NCBI GenBank assembly: GCA_002686265.1 | Contig: NZBA01000024.1 | Coordinates: forward strand, 1 to 64,000 | Length of the DNA: 64,000 bases | DNA from: Planctomycetota bacterium | Lineage (GTDB): Bacteria; Planctomycetota; UBA1135; GCA-002686595 | Direction of reading: 5' to 3' | In this document: positions 34,120 to 42,323 of the stretch, one piece after another | Numbering within the stretch: position 1 is the first letter of the stretch | Layout of the letters: every line of letters begins with the position of its first letter | The notes under the pieces: generated by a model | Told to the model about the DNA's origin: nothing | The model's database searches: none | Seen by the model: the letters and a program-made list of their open reading frames with translations, nothing else | Translations under genes and position numbers: made by a program

Positions 34120-36651
34120 ATGGACACAGGCTCGAAGACCCCGCCCGCCGCGGGCTCGCCCCCCCAATCGCCCTGGGCCCTGGGGAACCTCCTGCGCTTC
34201 GGCCTGACCGCCTTCCAGTTCGGCCTGCTGGTGCTGGTCGTGCGCGCCTTCCAGCTCGAGAGCCGCGCCTTCTTGCACGTGATGATCCTGGCCTGGGGCG
34301 GGTTCGTCGTCACGCAGTTCCTTCCCGGCCGACTGCGCATGCCGCTCTTCGCCTGCCTGTCCGTGATCTCGGTGCTGGTCGTGCTGGATCTCGAGGCGGG
34401 CTCCTGGCTGTTGGGCCTGGGCGTGTTGATGATCGGTGCCGCTCATGCGCCCGTGGGCCACGGGGCGCGCGTCGCCCTGGTGCTCGCTCTCGGTGCCGGC
34501 CTGGCCTTGCTGCGCGCGGGCGTCGCCGAAGCCCCTTGGCCTTCGGCCATCTGGCCCATCCTGGGCTCGATGTTCATGTTCCGCACGATGATCTACCTCT
34601 ACGATCTGCGGCACAAGAGCGCCCCCTTCAACGTCTGGAACGCCCTGGGCTACTTCTTCATGTTGCCCAACGTGTGCTTCCCGCTCTTCCCGGTCGTCGA
34701 CTACAAGACCTTCTGTCGCTCGCACGACAACGACCAGTCGTGGCTGATCCACCAGAAGGGAGTGCGCTGGATGCTGCGCGGTGCCGCGCACCTTCTGCTC
34801 TACCGCGCCATCTACCAGAACTTCGTCCTGGATCCGGCGCAGGTGGCCGACGGCCTGGACGCCGTGCGCGTGATCTGGTCGACCTACTTGCTCTATTTCC
34901 GCGTCTCGGGGGCCTTTCATCTGATCGCCGGGCTGCTGCACATGTTCGGCTTCAACCTGCCCGAGACATTCCATCTCTGGCTGCTCTCGAACAACTTCAC
35001 GGACTTCTGGCGGCGCATCAACGTGTACTGGAAGAACTTCATGCAGAGGGTCTTCTTCACGCCGGTGCACTTCATGTTGCGCCGGCGCGTGAGCCCGACA
35101 GCGGCCGTCGTCGGGGCGACCTTGGTGACCTTCATCGCCACCTGGTTCCTGCACGGCTATCAGTGGTTCTGGATCCGCGGTGTCTTCCCGACCTCCTGGC
35201 AGGACGCCGTGTTCTGGAGCCTCTTGGGCTTGATGATCACGATCAACGTGTACTGGGAGAGCAAGCACGGCCGCGCCCGGGCCCTGGGCAAGTTCAAGCG
35301 CACTCTGGCCTCGGAGCTCGGCATCGGCCTGCGCACGATCGCGATGTTCATCACGATCACGATGCTGTGGTCGATGTGGACCTCGGGCTCCTGGGAGCAG
35401 TGGGAGCTGGTGCTGGGTTACCTCGGCGAGTTGACCTTCGTGCAGGGCTTGGGGGTCGCGGGCGCCTTGTCCCTGCTGGGGGTCGCGGGCTCGCTCTGGG
35501 GACGCTCGGCTTCGGTGGCCGTGGTGGCCGGGGGCCTTGCCCGCCGCGAGGCCTCCAAGCCGACCTTCTGGCGCTCGAGCGCCCTGGTCTGCGCCTCCTG
35601 CGGCCTGCTCCTGACAGCGGGTCGCTCGCCCCTGTGGTTCTCCTTCGAGCCGCGTTTGGCCGAGGCCGTGGAGCGCCTGGCCACCAACAAGCTCAACGCC
35701 GTTGACGCCGGGCAGTTGGAGCGCGGTTACTACGAGGACTTGACCGACGTCAACCGCTTCAACAGCGAGCTCGCCGCCCTCTACAAGGACCGGCCGCCGG
35801 GGTGGAACGTCAACGACGCGATCCGTCAGACCCCGGATCAGTACCCGCCCTACGATCTCCATCCATCGGTGGAGGTGGAGTACAAGGGATCCACCCTGGT
35901 CATCAATCGCTGGGGCTTCCGCGACCGCGAGTACGAGAAGGAGAAACCGCCGGGGGTCTACCGCATCGGCTTCTTGGGCTCCTCGCACACGGCGGGGATC
36001 GGCGTCGAGAACCACGAGACCTACGAGAACGTCTTCGAGGATCGCCTGAACGCGGAGCTGGCGACCGACGAGCGGCGCTTCGAGGTGCTGAACTTCGCCA
36101 TCAGCGGCTACGGTCCCCTGTGCCGCCTGGCGACCCTCGAGACGCGCGCTCTGGAGTTCGACCTCGACCTGATGGTCAACGTCGGCATCGACGACTTGCC
36201 CTGGATCACCAAGGAGCTGGCGCACGCCGTCGACAAGGAGATCGACGTGCCCTACGCCGAGCTGGTCGAGCTGATGGCCGAGGTCGAAGTCCACAAGGGG
36301 CTGCCGCGCGTCGTGGCCGACAATCGACTGCCTCGCATCGCCGAGCGCGCCCTCGGGTGGATCTACGAGCGCGCTGCCGACGTCTGCGAGGAGAACGGCG
36401 TGGCGACTCTGATGACCTTCATCCCTCGTCCGGAGGAGAACGTGGCGCGCCCCGAGCACCTTGCCACCCAACTCGAGTTGGCCCGCGCGGCGGGCTACGA
36501 GGTGGTCGACACCGCGGACGCCTTCGCCACAGAGCCGGACCTGCCGTCCCTGTGGATCGCACCCTGGGACCGCCATCCGACGGCGCGCGGGCATCGCATG
36601 CTGGCCGACGCCGTGTTTGATGCCCTCCTCCCGCACCTGCGGGAGGACTGA
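34120..36651 (+). CDS. MBOAT O-acyltransferase fused to a C-terminal SGNH domain
   Basis: An 843-residue membrane protein. Residues 20-500 hold about ten or more transmembrane helices with the MBOAT signature NNFTDFWRRINVYWKNF (291-307) and the invariant His345 in TWFLHGYQWFW. Residues about 575-843 form an extracytoplasmic SGNH domain: LGSSHTAG (619-626, Ser622; the Asp of GDS is Ser621), ISGYGP (661-666), and PWDRHPTARGH (815-825; Asp817, His819). Family MBOATs (DltB, AlgI, PatA) pass acyl groups across the membrane, and partner SGNH proteins (DltD, AlgJ, PatB) transfer them to polymer; here both are in one chain. With the prolyl/pyrrolyl carrier genes just upstream, the donor is predicted to be carrier-bound. 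The GT2 gene follows after 30 bases. Confidence 0.9.
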   Translation: MDTGSKTPPAAGSPPQSPWALGNLLRFGLTAFQFGLLVLVVRAFQLESRAFLHVMILAWGGFVVTQFLPGRLRMPLFACLSVISVLVVLDLEAGSWLLGLGVLMIGAAHAPVGHGARVALVLALGAGLALLRAGVAEAPWPSAIWPILGSMFMFRTMIYLYDLRHKSAPFNVWNALGYFFMLPNVCFPLFPVVDYKTFCRSHDNDQSWLIHQKGVRWMLRGAAHLLLYRAIYQNFVLDPAQVADGLDAVRVIWSTYLLYFRVSGAFHLIAGLLHMFGFNLPETFHLWLLSNNFTDFWRRINVYWKNFMQRVFFTPVHFMLRRRVSPTAAVVGATLVTFIATWFLHGYQWFWIRGVFPTSWQDAVFWSLLGLMITINVYWESKHGRARALGKFKRTLASELGIGLRTIAMFITITMLWSMWTSGSWEQWELVLGYLGELTFVQGLGVAGALSLLGVAGSLWGRSASVAVVAGGLARREASKPTFWRSSALVCASCGLLLTAGRSPLWFSFEPRLAEAVERLATNKLNAVDAGQLERGYYEDLTDVNRFNSELAALYKDRPPGWNVNDAIRQTPDQYPPYDLHPSVEVEYKGSTLVINRWGFRDREYEKEKPPGVYRIGFLGSSHTAGIGVENHETYENVFEDRLNAELATDERRFEVLNFAISGYGPLCRLATLETRALEFDLDLMVNVGIDDLPWITKELAHAVDKEIDVPYAELVELMAEVEVHKGLPRVVADNRLPRIAERALGWIYERAADVCEENGVATLMTFIPRPEENVARPEHLATQLELARAAGYEVVDTADAFATEPDLPSLWIAPWDRHPTARGHRMLADAVFDALLPHLRED

Positions 36652-36681
36652 GGCGCCCGTTCACCGGCGCAGCTGAATACC

Positions 36682-37683
36682 GTGAGACTGCTCGTCATCA
36701 TCCTCAACTACCGCACGGCGCAGCTTGCCCTCGATTGCCTGCGCTCCCTCGAGGAGGAGATCGCCACCTTGGGCGACGCGCGAGTGGTCGTGGTCGACAA
36801 TGCCTCGGGAGACGGGTCGGCGGAACGCATCGCGGCGGTCATCGAGCAGGAAGGATGGGGCGCATGGGTCGAGCTCCTGCCGCAGGCGACCAACGGCGGC
36901 TTCTCGGCCGGAAACAACCGCGCCATCGAGCTCGCCCTGGCGAGCGCTGACACGCCGCGCTACGTCCACCTGTTGAACTCCGACACCGTCGTGGGCCGCG
37001 GTGCTTTGGAGACGCTCCTGGAGTTCATGGACGCTCACCCCGACGTGGGCTTGGCGGGCAGCCGTCTCGACGAGCTCGACGGGACGCAACAGCACTCGCG
37101 CTTTCGCTTCCCCACGGCCTGCGGGGAGTTCGCCCAAGGCGCGTCCATGCGCGCCGTGAGCACGTTCCTGCGCGACCACATCGTGGCGCCTCCGCTGGTG
37201 GACGAGGCACATGAGATCGACTGGGTCGCCTTCGCCAGCGTGATGATCCGCGGTACGGTCTTCGAGGACGTCGGCCTGCTCGACGAGGGCTACTTCATGT
37301 ACTTCGAGGACACCGACTTCGCTCTGCGGGCGAGGCGCGCGGGTTGGTCCTGCTGGTACGTGCCGGACAGCCGCGTCGTGCACCTCGTGGGCCAGAGCTC
37401 CGGCGTGACCGCCCGCGGCGGGCGGGGCGCACGGCGCCCGCGCTACTGGTTCGACGCCCACGCGCGCTATCACCGCGAGAACCACGGACGGTTGGCGGAG
37501 TGGTGGATCGCCTTCGTCTGGCTCGCGGGCCATGGCTTCGGACGCCTGCGGAGGCTGTTGATGATGCGCACGGAGACCGAGCCTCCCTGGCTGTGGTGGG
37601 ACTTCCTGCGCTATCGCCTCACCTGGCGTCCGGCGGGTGGAGCGGGGCGTAGGGCGGCCGCTCAGGGTGCGCCGAAGGCGTAG
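36682..37683 (+). CDS. GT2 glycosyltransferase (rhamnosyltransferase-like)
   Basis: A 333-residue GT-A fold enzyme from GTG 36682. It has the nucleotide-sugar motif VVVDNASGDGSAERI, the FSAGNN block, LLNSDTVVG in the DxD position, and the acceptor-side EDTDFALRARRAGW (about 209-222). Cytoplasmic; expected to build a polymer or lipid-linked repeat for the same surface glycan as the MBOAT gene 30 bases upstream and the flippase convergent downstream. Its stop lies inside the flippase gene with a 22-base overlap. Confidence 0.85.
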   Translation: MRLLVIILNYRTAQLALDCLRSLEEEIATLGDARVVVVDNASGDGSAERIAAVIEQEGWGAWVELLPQATNGGFSAGNNRAIELALASADTPRYVHLLNSDTVVGRGALETLLEFMDAHPDVGLAGSRLDELDGTQQHSRFRFPTACGEFAQGASMRAVSTFLRDHIVAPPLVDEAHEIDWVAFASVMIRGTVFEDVGLLDEGYFMYFEDTDFALRARRAGWSCWYVPDSRVVHLVGQSSGVTARGGRGARRPRYWFDAHARYHRENHGRLAEWWIAFVWLAGHGFGRLRRLLMMRTETEPPWLWWDFLRYRLTWRPAGGAGRRAAAQGAPKA

Positions 37684-39059
37684 AACCCCGCGCTGATCAC
37701 CGCCGCGGAGGTGAGGAACGCCGCCGCGTCCAGGCCTGGGAGCCAGCCGCCGTGGCGGCGCAGGAGCGGAGCGAGGGGCACGTACTCGAGGGTGCGAGCG
37801 GCGGCGATCCCGAAAAGGAGGCCGCGGAAATCGCCCCAGCGATAGCCGAGGAAGGCGCAGGCCGCGAGCAGCACCACGCGTGCTACCTGAAGGCCGAGGT
37901 ACCCGAGGGAGTCGCCGGCCGCGAGGAGTTGACGGTCGGAGGTGATCGCCACCAGCCGTCCCACCGCCCCCAGGGCTAGGATTCGCACCATCCACCCGGC
38001 CTCGACGTAGCGCTCGTCGTAGAGCAGGGCGACCAGGTCGTCGCCGAGGATGGCCAGGAGCCAGGCGACGGGCAGGACGAGCACGAGGATCGTCCCGCGC
38101 AGCTTGAAGATCCTCCGGCGCAGGGCGGGGCCGGGGTCGGTGCGGATCTCGGAGAAGACCGGGTGCAGCACGTTGAAGGAGAGCTTGCCCGCCAGCTGTA
38201 GTGCCGTCTCGTTCAGGACGAAGGCGACCGAGTAGACCCCGAGCATCTCCTTGGTGAGGAGCTTGCCCAGCACGAGTCGGTCTCCCTGGGAGAGGAAGAA
38301 CGTGATCGCCGTGCTGAACAGGATCCAGCGCCCGAAGCGGTAGATGGAACGGGCGTGTTCGCGGTTGATCTCGAAGCGGTGCTTGCGCTCGGGGATCAGC
38401 CAGTAGCTGCCGATCGTGCCCAGGATGGCAGCCAGTACCGAAGCGCCCACCAGTACCCAGACCGACCTCCAGATCAGGGCCGCCGCGGCGGTGAGGGCGA
38501 GGGTGACGAGTTGGACTCCCAGGCCGAGCACGATCGCGCGTTGGGGGGTGACGCGCCGTGCGAGTGTGTAGCCGGCGGTGGAGCCGAAGCCGTTTATCAG
38601 GGAGGAGAGGCCGGCGAGGGGCAGCATCCAGCGCAGGAGCGGCTCCTCGTAGAATGTGGCCGCGGGCCAGGCCAGGAGCGAGATCAGCAGCCAGAGCGCC
38701 GCGCCGCGCACGATCTGCAGCACCCAGGTCGTGTCCAGGAAGTCGGGGTCGTCGCCGCGCTCGTGGGTCAGGACCGCGGCGCGCAGGCCGATGTCGGAGA
38801 AGAGCTGCACTCCGAGGGTGACGACGGTCACCAAGGTCATCAACCCGAAGGCCTCCGGAAACAGGAGGCGCGTGAGGATCAGGTTGTTGACCATGCTCAG
38901 CCCGCGGCTGAAGCCGATGCCGAGCACGGTCCAGGTGGAGGCGGCGAAGATCCGCGAGCGCAGGGAGGGCGGCGCGGCGGGGGTGACCCGCGCCGAGCGG
39001 TCCTGCGCCGCGCCGGATTCGCCGGATGCGCCGGGAGGTGAGTGGGGAAGCGTAGCCAC
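37662..39059 (-). CDS. Wzx-like polysaccharide flippase (oligosaccharide translocase)
   Basis: A 465-residue membrane protein with about 12 transmembrane helices and the MATE/MOP superfamily plan. The first helix region reads ASTWTVLGIGFSRGLSMVNNLILTRLLFPEAFG, the typical start of Wzx/RfbX-type O-antigen or repeat-unit flippases. GTG start at 39059. It would move lipid-linked repeat units across the inner membrane for the surface polysaccharide made by neighbouring glycosyltransferases. It shares a palindromic promoter-like box (39128-39138) with the divergent glycosidase-like gene. Confidence 0.88.
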   Translation of the reverse strand: MATLPHSPPGASGESGAAQDRSARVTPAAPPSLRSRIFAASTWTVLGIGFSRGLSMVNNLILTRLLFPEAFGLMTLVTVVTLGVQLFSDIGLRAAVLTHERGDDPDFLDTTWVLQIVRGAALWLLISLLAWPAATFYEEPLLRWMLPLAGLSSLINGFGSTAGYTLARRVTPQRAIVLGLGVQLVTLALTAAAALIWRSVWVLVGASVLAAILGTIGSYWLIPERKHRFEINREHARSIYRFGRWILFSTAITFFLSQGDRLVLGKLLTKEMLGVYSVAFVLNETALQLAGKLSFNVLHPVFSEIRTDPGPALRRRIFKLRGTILVLVLPVAWLLAILGDDLVALLYDERYVEAGWMVRILALGAVGRLVAITSDRQLLAAGDSLGYLGLQVARVVLLAACAFLGYRWGDFRGLLFGIAAARTLEYVPLAPLLRRHGGWLPGLDAAAFLTSAAVISAGFYAFGAP

Positions 39060-39127
39060 GACCGAGCGGTCGGGCTGCGGGTGAGCGGCCGGGAACGCGC
39101 CCCGGCGTCACCAGTCCGACGAGGAGG

Positions 39128-39138
39128 GCTAGAATAGC
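39128..39138. promoter_or_regulatory. Palindromic bidirectional -10 element GCTAGAATAGC
   Basis: The plus strand reads GCTAGAAT and the minus strand GCTATTCT, both GNTANNNT. The plus start (39184) is 48 bases beyond its box and the minus start (39059) 71 bases beyond its box. Same GCTANNNTAGC design as 29730-29740. Confidence 0.45.
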
Positions 39139-39183
39139 GCAGACCCGCCGCGGCGACCAGATCCCCGCCCGGCCCCGCCCCCG

Positions 39184-40770
39184 ATGATCAGCATCCTCCC
39201 GTGCCGCACTCGCTCCGCCGTCCTCGTCGCCCTGGCCGCCGCGGGGTTCGGCCTCGCCCGGCAGGCGACCGACCCGACTCCGGCGCCGCCCCCCGTCCCC
39301 AACGCTCGCTCGCCTCTTGGGATCAACCTGGCCAAGATACGCGACTACAGTCCGGAGCTGGTCTTCGTCGACCTCTTTCGGACGGCTCGCGCCTGGGCCT
39401 CGAACGCGCGCGGCAAGGGCTGGGACCAAGCCGGTCCCCTCGATGTCGACGGGCGTGGTTGGGTGCGTTCCCTGCTCCCGGGCCAGCGGGCGGAGACGCC
39501 GTTGTTCACCGGCTTCGGCTCGCACATCCCCGCCGGCACCGTGACCTGCCTCTACGAGGGCACCGGCCGCATCGAGTTCAAGGGGGCGCGCATCCTCTCC
39601 GAGAAGCCGGGCCGGATCGAACTGCGCTTCGATCCCCAGGCCCCGGTTCGCTCCCTGAGGGTCACCGCCACCGCTTCCGACGATCACCTGCGCGACATCC
39701 GTCTGATCCTCCCGGGCTTCCTCGGGACCTACCGCGACGAGCCGTTCCACCCCGCTTTTCTGGAGCGCTGGGAGTCTCTCGGCGTTCTGCGCTTCATGGA
39801 TTGGATGCAGACCAACGGCTCGGTCGTCGAGCGCTGGTCACAGCGCCCCTCCCTGGCGGATCACTCCCAGGGCACCGAGCGCGGCGTCGCCCTCGAGTTG
39901 ATGTTGCAGCTCGCCAACACCCTGCGGGCCGAGCCCTGGTTCTGCATGCCGCACGCGGCGGACGACGAGTACGTGCGCGAGTTCGCGGCCATGGTGGCGG
40001 CCGAGCTCGATCCGAGCTTGCGGGTCTGGATCGAGTACTCCAACGAGCTCTGGAACGGCCAGTTTCCTCAGGCGCGCTACGCCCGTGAGCGCGGCCTGGA
40101 GCTGGGACTGGCCGAGGGCGCCTCCAAGGCGGGGCTGTGCTTCACCGCGCGGCGCTCGGTCGAGGTCTTCGCCCTCTGGGAGGAGGCCTTCGGCGGGACC
40201 GAGCGCCTCGTCCGCGTCCTGGCCGGACAGTCCGCCGTCCCGCGCACCGGGCGTGTGATCCTGGGCTTCGAGGAGGCGGCCGAACACGCCGACGCCTACG
40301 CGATCGCTCCCTACTTCGGCGGGCGCCTGGTGCGCAAGGAGAGCGCGCGCGTGCGCGAGCTGGGGCTCGAGGGTCTGATGGTCGCTCTGCGCGACTCGGT
40401 GGAACTGCAGGCGGAGATCATCGCGCGCAACGTGGCCGCGCTCGAGCCGTTCGGCCTGCCGCTGGTCGCCTACGAGGGAGGGCAGGGTGTGTTCGCCGGG
40501 CGTGCCGACGCGAGTGACGCCGACTACCTGGGACTCCTCGCCGATGCCAACCGCCACCCGGCGATGGCCGATCTCTACGCAGGCTATCTCGACGCTTGGA
40601 AGGAGGCCGGCGGGACGCGCTTCGTACATTTCTCGTCGATGTCGCGCTACGGCAAGAGCGGCAGCTGGGGCGCGCTGGAGCGCCACGACCAGGACGCGGC
40701 CTCCGTGCCCAAGTACCGAGCCTTGCTCGAGTTCATCGCGGACAATCCCCGCTGGTGGGGGAACGACTAG
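39184..40770 (+). CDS. Secreted glycoside hydrolase-like protein (GH clan A type)
   Basis: A 528-residue exported protein with a signal peptide (residues 1-27, ending near GFGLARQ). An N-terminal beta-rich part precedes a TIM-barrel-like domain with WIEYSNELWNGQF (Glu288 as acid/base) and LVAYEGGQGVF (Glu431 as nucleophile), the Asn-Glu/Glu pairing of clan GH-A. Families with this EYSNEVWN block are often labelled cellulose-binding but their activity is unproven. A role in trimming or degrading polysaccharide at or outside the cell is likely. The TAG stop lies in the end of the 99-bp inverted-repeat element that follows. Confidence 0.75.
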   Translation: MISILPCRTRSAVLVALAAAGFGLARQATDPTPAPPPVPNARSPLGINLAKIRDYSPELVFVDLFRTARAWASNARGKGWDQAGPLDVDGRGWVRSLLPGQRAETPLFTGFGSHIPAGTVTCLYEGTGRIEFKGARILSEKPGRIELRFDPQAPVRSLRVTATASDDHLRDIRLILPGFLGTYRDEPFHPAFLERWESLGVLRFMDWMQTNGSVVERWSQRPSLADHSQGTERGVALELMLQLANTLRAEPWFCMPHAADDEYVREFAAMVAAELDPSLRVWIEYSNELWNGQFPQARYARERGLELGLAEGASKAGLCFTARRSVEVFALWEEAFGGTERLVRVLAGQSAVPRTGRVILGFEEAAEHADAYAIAPYFGGRLVRKESARVRELGLEGLMVALRDSVELQAEIIARNVAALEPFGLPLVAYEGGQGVFAGRADASDADYLGLLADANRHPAMADLYAGYLDAWKEAGGTRFVHFSSMSRYGKSGSWGALERHDQDAASVPKYRALLEFIADNPRWWGND

Positions 40771-40865
40771 CAGCCCGTCGAAGAAGGGCCGTAGCGAGAC
40801 GAGGCCATCCTCGCCGCTGCAAGCAGGACGAAGTCGCAGTAGGCCGTTTCTCAACGGATTGCTAG
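40767..40865. repeat. 99-bp CTAG-bounded imperfect inverted repeat supplying stop codons to both flanking genes
   Basis: The element begins CTAGCAGCCCGTCGAAGAAG and ends with the near-complement, reading CTAGCAATCCGTTGAGAAAC on the other strand; about 17 of the outer 24 positions agree. Its first CTAG provides the TAG of the plus-strand glycosidase gene and its last CTAG provides the TAG of the minus-strand GT2 gene, so the two convergent genes end exactly at its edges. It may be a bidirectional terminator or a small non-autonomous mobile palindrome inserted at gene ends. A similar CTAGCAGCCCG start is seen at 31903-31913 after the dehydrogenase stop, without a partner arm. Confidence 0.65.
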
Positions 40866-41929
40866 GGAGCGCTGTCTCCTCGGGTCTCGCCCGATCCCTC
40901 GGGGGGCGCACCTTGCGCGCCGCCCTTGTACTCGATCAACACCGAGCGGGCCCCGCGTCGGCGATTGCGCGTGAATGTCCACCAACCCAGGGCCTCGGGC
41001 GTCTTGGCCGCCAGGCACCAGAAGGCGAAGGAGCGCGCGTCGGCGGGGGTGTCGCCCCGTCGCCGGCGGAGGCTGCCGATGCGCGCGAACTGCACGGCCA
41101 GCAGTACGCCGGCGCCGGCGGGGAGGACGCTCCACCAGCGCCAGAGCTCCGGCGCGAAGAAGGCGCCGGCGAGGGCCGAGACCAGCCCCCCGAAGGGAAC
41201 TGCCGACCACATCAAGCTGCTCCGCGTGCGGCGGCGGTCGGTGAGGCCGAGCCGTGGGTGGCGGTGTGCGAGCTCTGCCACGGCGTGGCCGGAGCGTTTG
41301 GTGCGCCTCCACCACTGGGAGATGTGCGCGATGGCCGCATCGTGCAAGGTCATCTCGGCCTCGATGCGCCGCACCTTCCAGCCCGCTTCGCGCAGGCGGT
41401 AGCAGAGGTCCGGCTCCTCGCCGGCGATCATGTTTGGATCGAAGCCGCCGACATCGATCAGGGCCCGCCCGCGATAGAGGGCGTCTCCCCCGCAGGCTTC
41501 GGCCTCTCCGAGCGGCGTGTCCCATTCCATGTCACACAGGCGGTTGAAGATCGACGCCTCGGGGAAGCGCTCCCGGCGGCGGCCGCAGACCACGGCGGCA
41601 TCGGCGTGGGCTTCGAGCTCCGCAAGGGCGGTCTCGAGCCAGCCCTCGGCCAGGGTGCAGTCGCCATCGACGAAGAGCACCGCTTCCGGGTCGCCCCACA
41701 GCTTCGCGGCGCGCTCCAAGCCCGCGTTGCGTGCCCGGGCAGCGGTGAAGGGCGTCTGGGGATCGAGCTGCACGACCTCCACGCCGAGGGAGCGGGCGTG
41801 GGCGACGCTCCCGTCGGTCGATCCCGAGTCCACGTAGATCGTCGCTGGCAGATGCCGGCCGAGGGAAGCGAGGCAGGCGCGCAGGCGCTCTCCTTCGTTG
41901 CGGCCGATGACGATGATCGCGAGGTGCAC
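40862..41929 (-). CDS. GT2 glycosyltransferase with C-terminal membrane segment
   Basis: A 355-residue enzyme. The N-terminal GT-A domain begins MHLAIIVIGRNEGERL and contains VDSGSTDGS, FVDGDCTLAEGW (DxD) and GGFDPNMIAGEEPDLCYRL. Towards the C terminus (about 245-285) are hydrophobic segments, suggesting attachment to the inner membrane; the end is basic then low-complexity. It likely contributes to exopolysaccharide assembly with wecG-like and flippase genes. A promoter-like box lies 23 bases upstream of the start. Confidence 0.85.
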   Translation of the reverse strand: MHLAIIVIGRNEGERLRACLASLGRHLPATIYVDSGSTDGSVAHARSLGVEVVQLDPQTPFTAARARNAGLERAAKLWGDPEAVLFVDGDCTLAEGWLETALAELEAHADAAVVCGRRRERFPEASIFNRLCDMEWDTPLGEAEACGGDALYRGRALIDVGGFDPNMIAGEEPDLCYRLREAGWKVRRIEAEMTLHDAAIAHISQWWRRTKRSGHAVAELAHRHPRLGLTDRRRTRSSLMWSAVPFGGLVSALAGAFFAPELWRWWSVLPAGAGVLLAVQFARIGSLRRRRGDTPADARSFAFWCLAAKTPEALGWWTFTRNRRRGARSVLIEYKGGAQGAPPEGSGETRGDSAP

Positions 41930-42323
41930 GGGGGTGGGGGGCGAGGGCGGCGAAGCTATCCGGCTCGCGAGCGAACCTCAAGGCGCGTCGTCGGGGCTCT
42001 CGAGTCTCGGGGAGCCGATCGGGCCTGTGCCCGACGTGCATCATCCACGAAGACGTGCACCGGACTCCGGAGTGGGTCGCTCTCAGCCCTCCTCCTTCCC
42101 GGCTCGGCTGCCGGTCGCCCGCACTTCACGAGAACGCACCGGGATCGCCTTCGGAGTCAGGGACGCGAGAGCGTGCCCCACGGACGAGCCGCCGTGTGGG
42201 GACCACGTCTTCACCGCTAGCGCAGGCTAGACTACCGGAGTCGATGTTGGCCTTCGCCCGCACAGCGCCCCGCCCGCCTCGCCGCTCCTCCCGCGGGCGG
42301 GAACACCGTGCCCCGCGCCCGCG
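41930..42323. other. Divergent intergenic region with promoter-like boxes and a mini-ORF
   Basis: A 394-base gap. It holds a minus-strand box GATAGCTT (41953-41960) 23 bases before the GT2 start, a 6-bp inverted repeat CCCCAC/GTGGGG (42176-42201), the palindromic box at 42226-42236, and a 27-codon frame (42244-42327) whose TGA overlaps the wecG-like ATG. Nothing else convincing is seen. Confidence 0.4.
42226..42236. promoter_or_regulatory. Bidirectional -10-like element GCTAGACTACC
   Basis: Plus strand GCTAGACT and minus strand GGTAGTCT both match GNTANNNT around a shared TAGACTA core. The plus box lies 90 bases before the wecG-like ATG, or 10 bases before the mini-ORF ATG at 42244. Confidence 0.35.

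Noticed and set aside
28675-37683. Two convergent gene pairs (28675-28696 and 37662-37683) overlap by exactly 22 bases
   Set aside because: Same length in both but no shared sequence; treated as coincidence.
36661-39750. 1029-codon minus-strand frame over GT2 and flippase genes
   Set aside because: It runs antisense to the GT2 gene and in another frame of the flippase, with no family motif.
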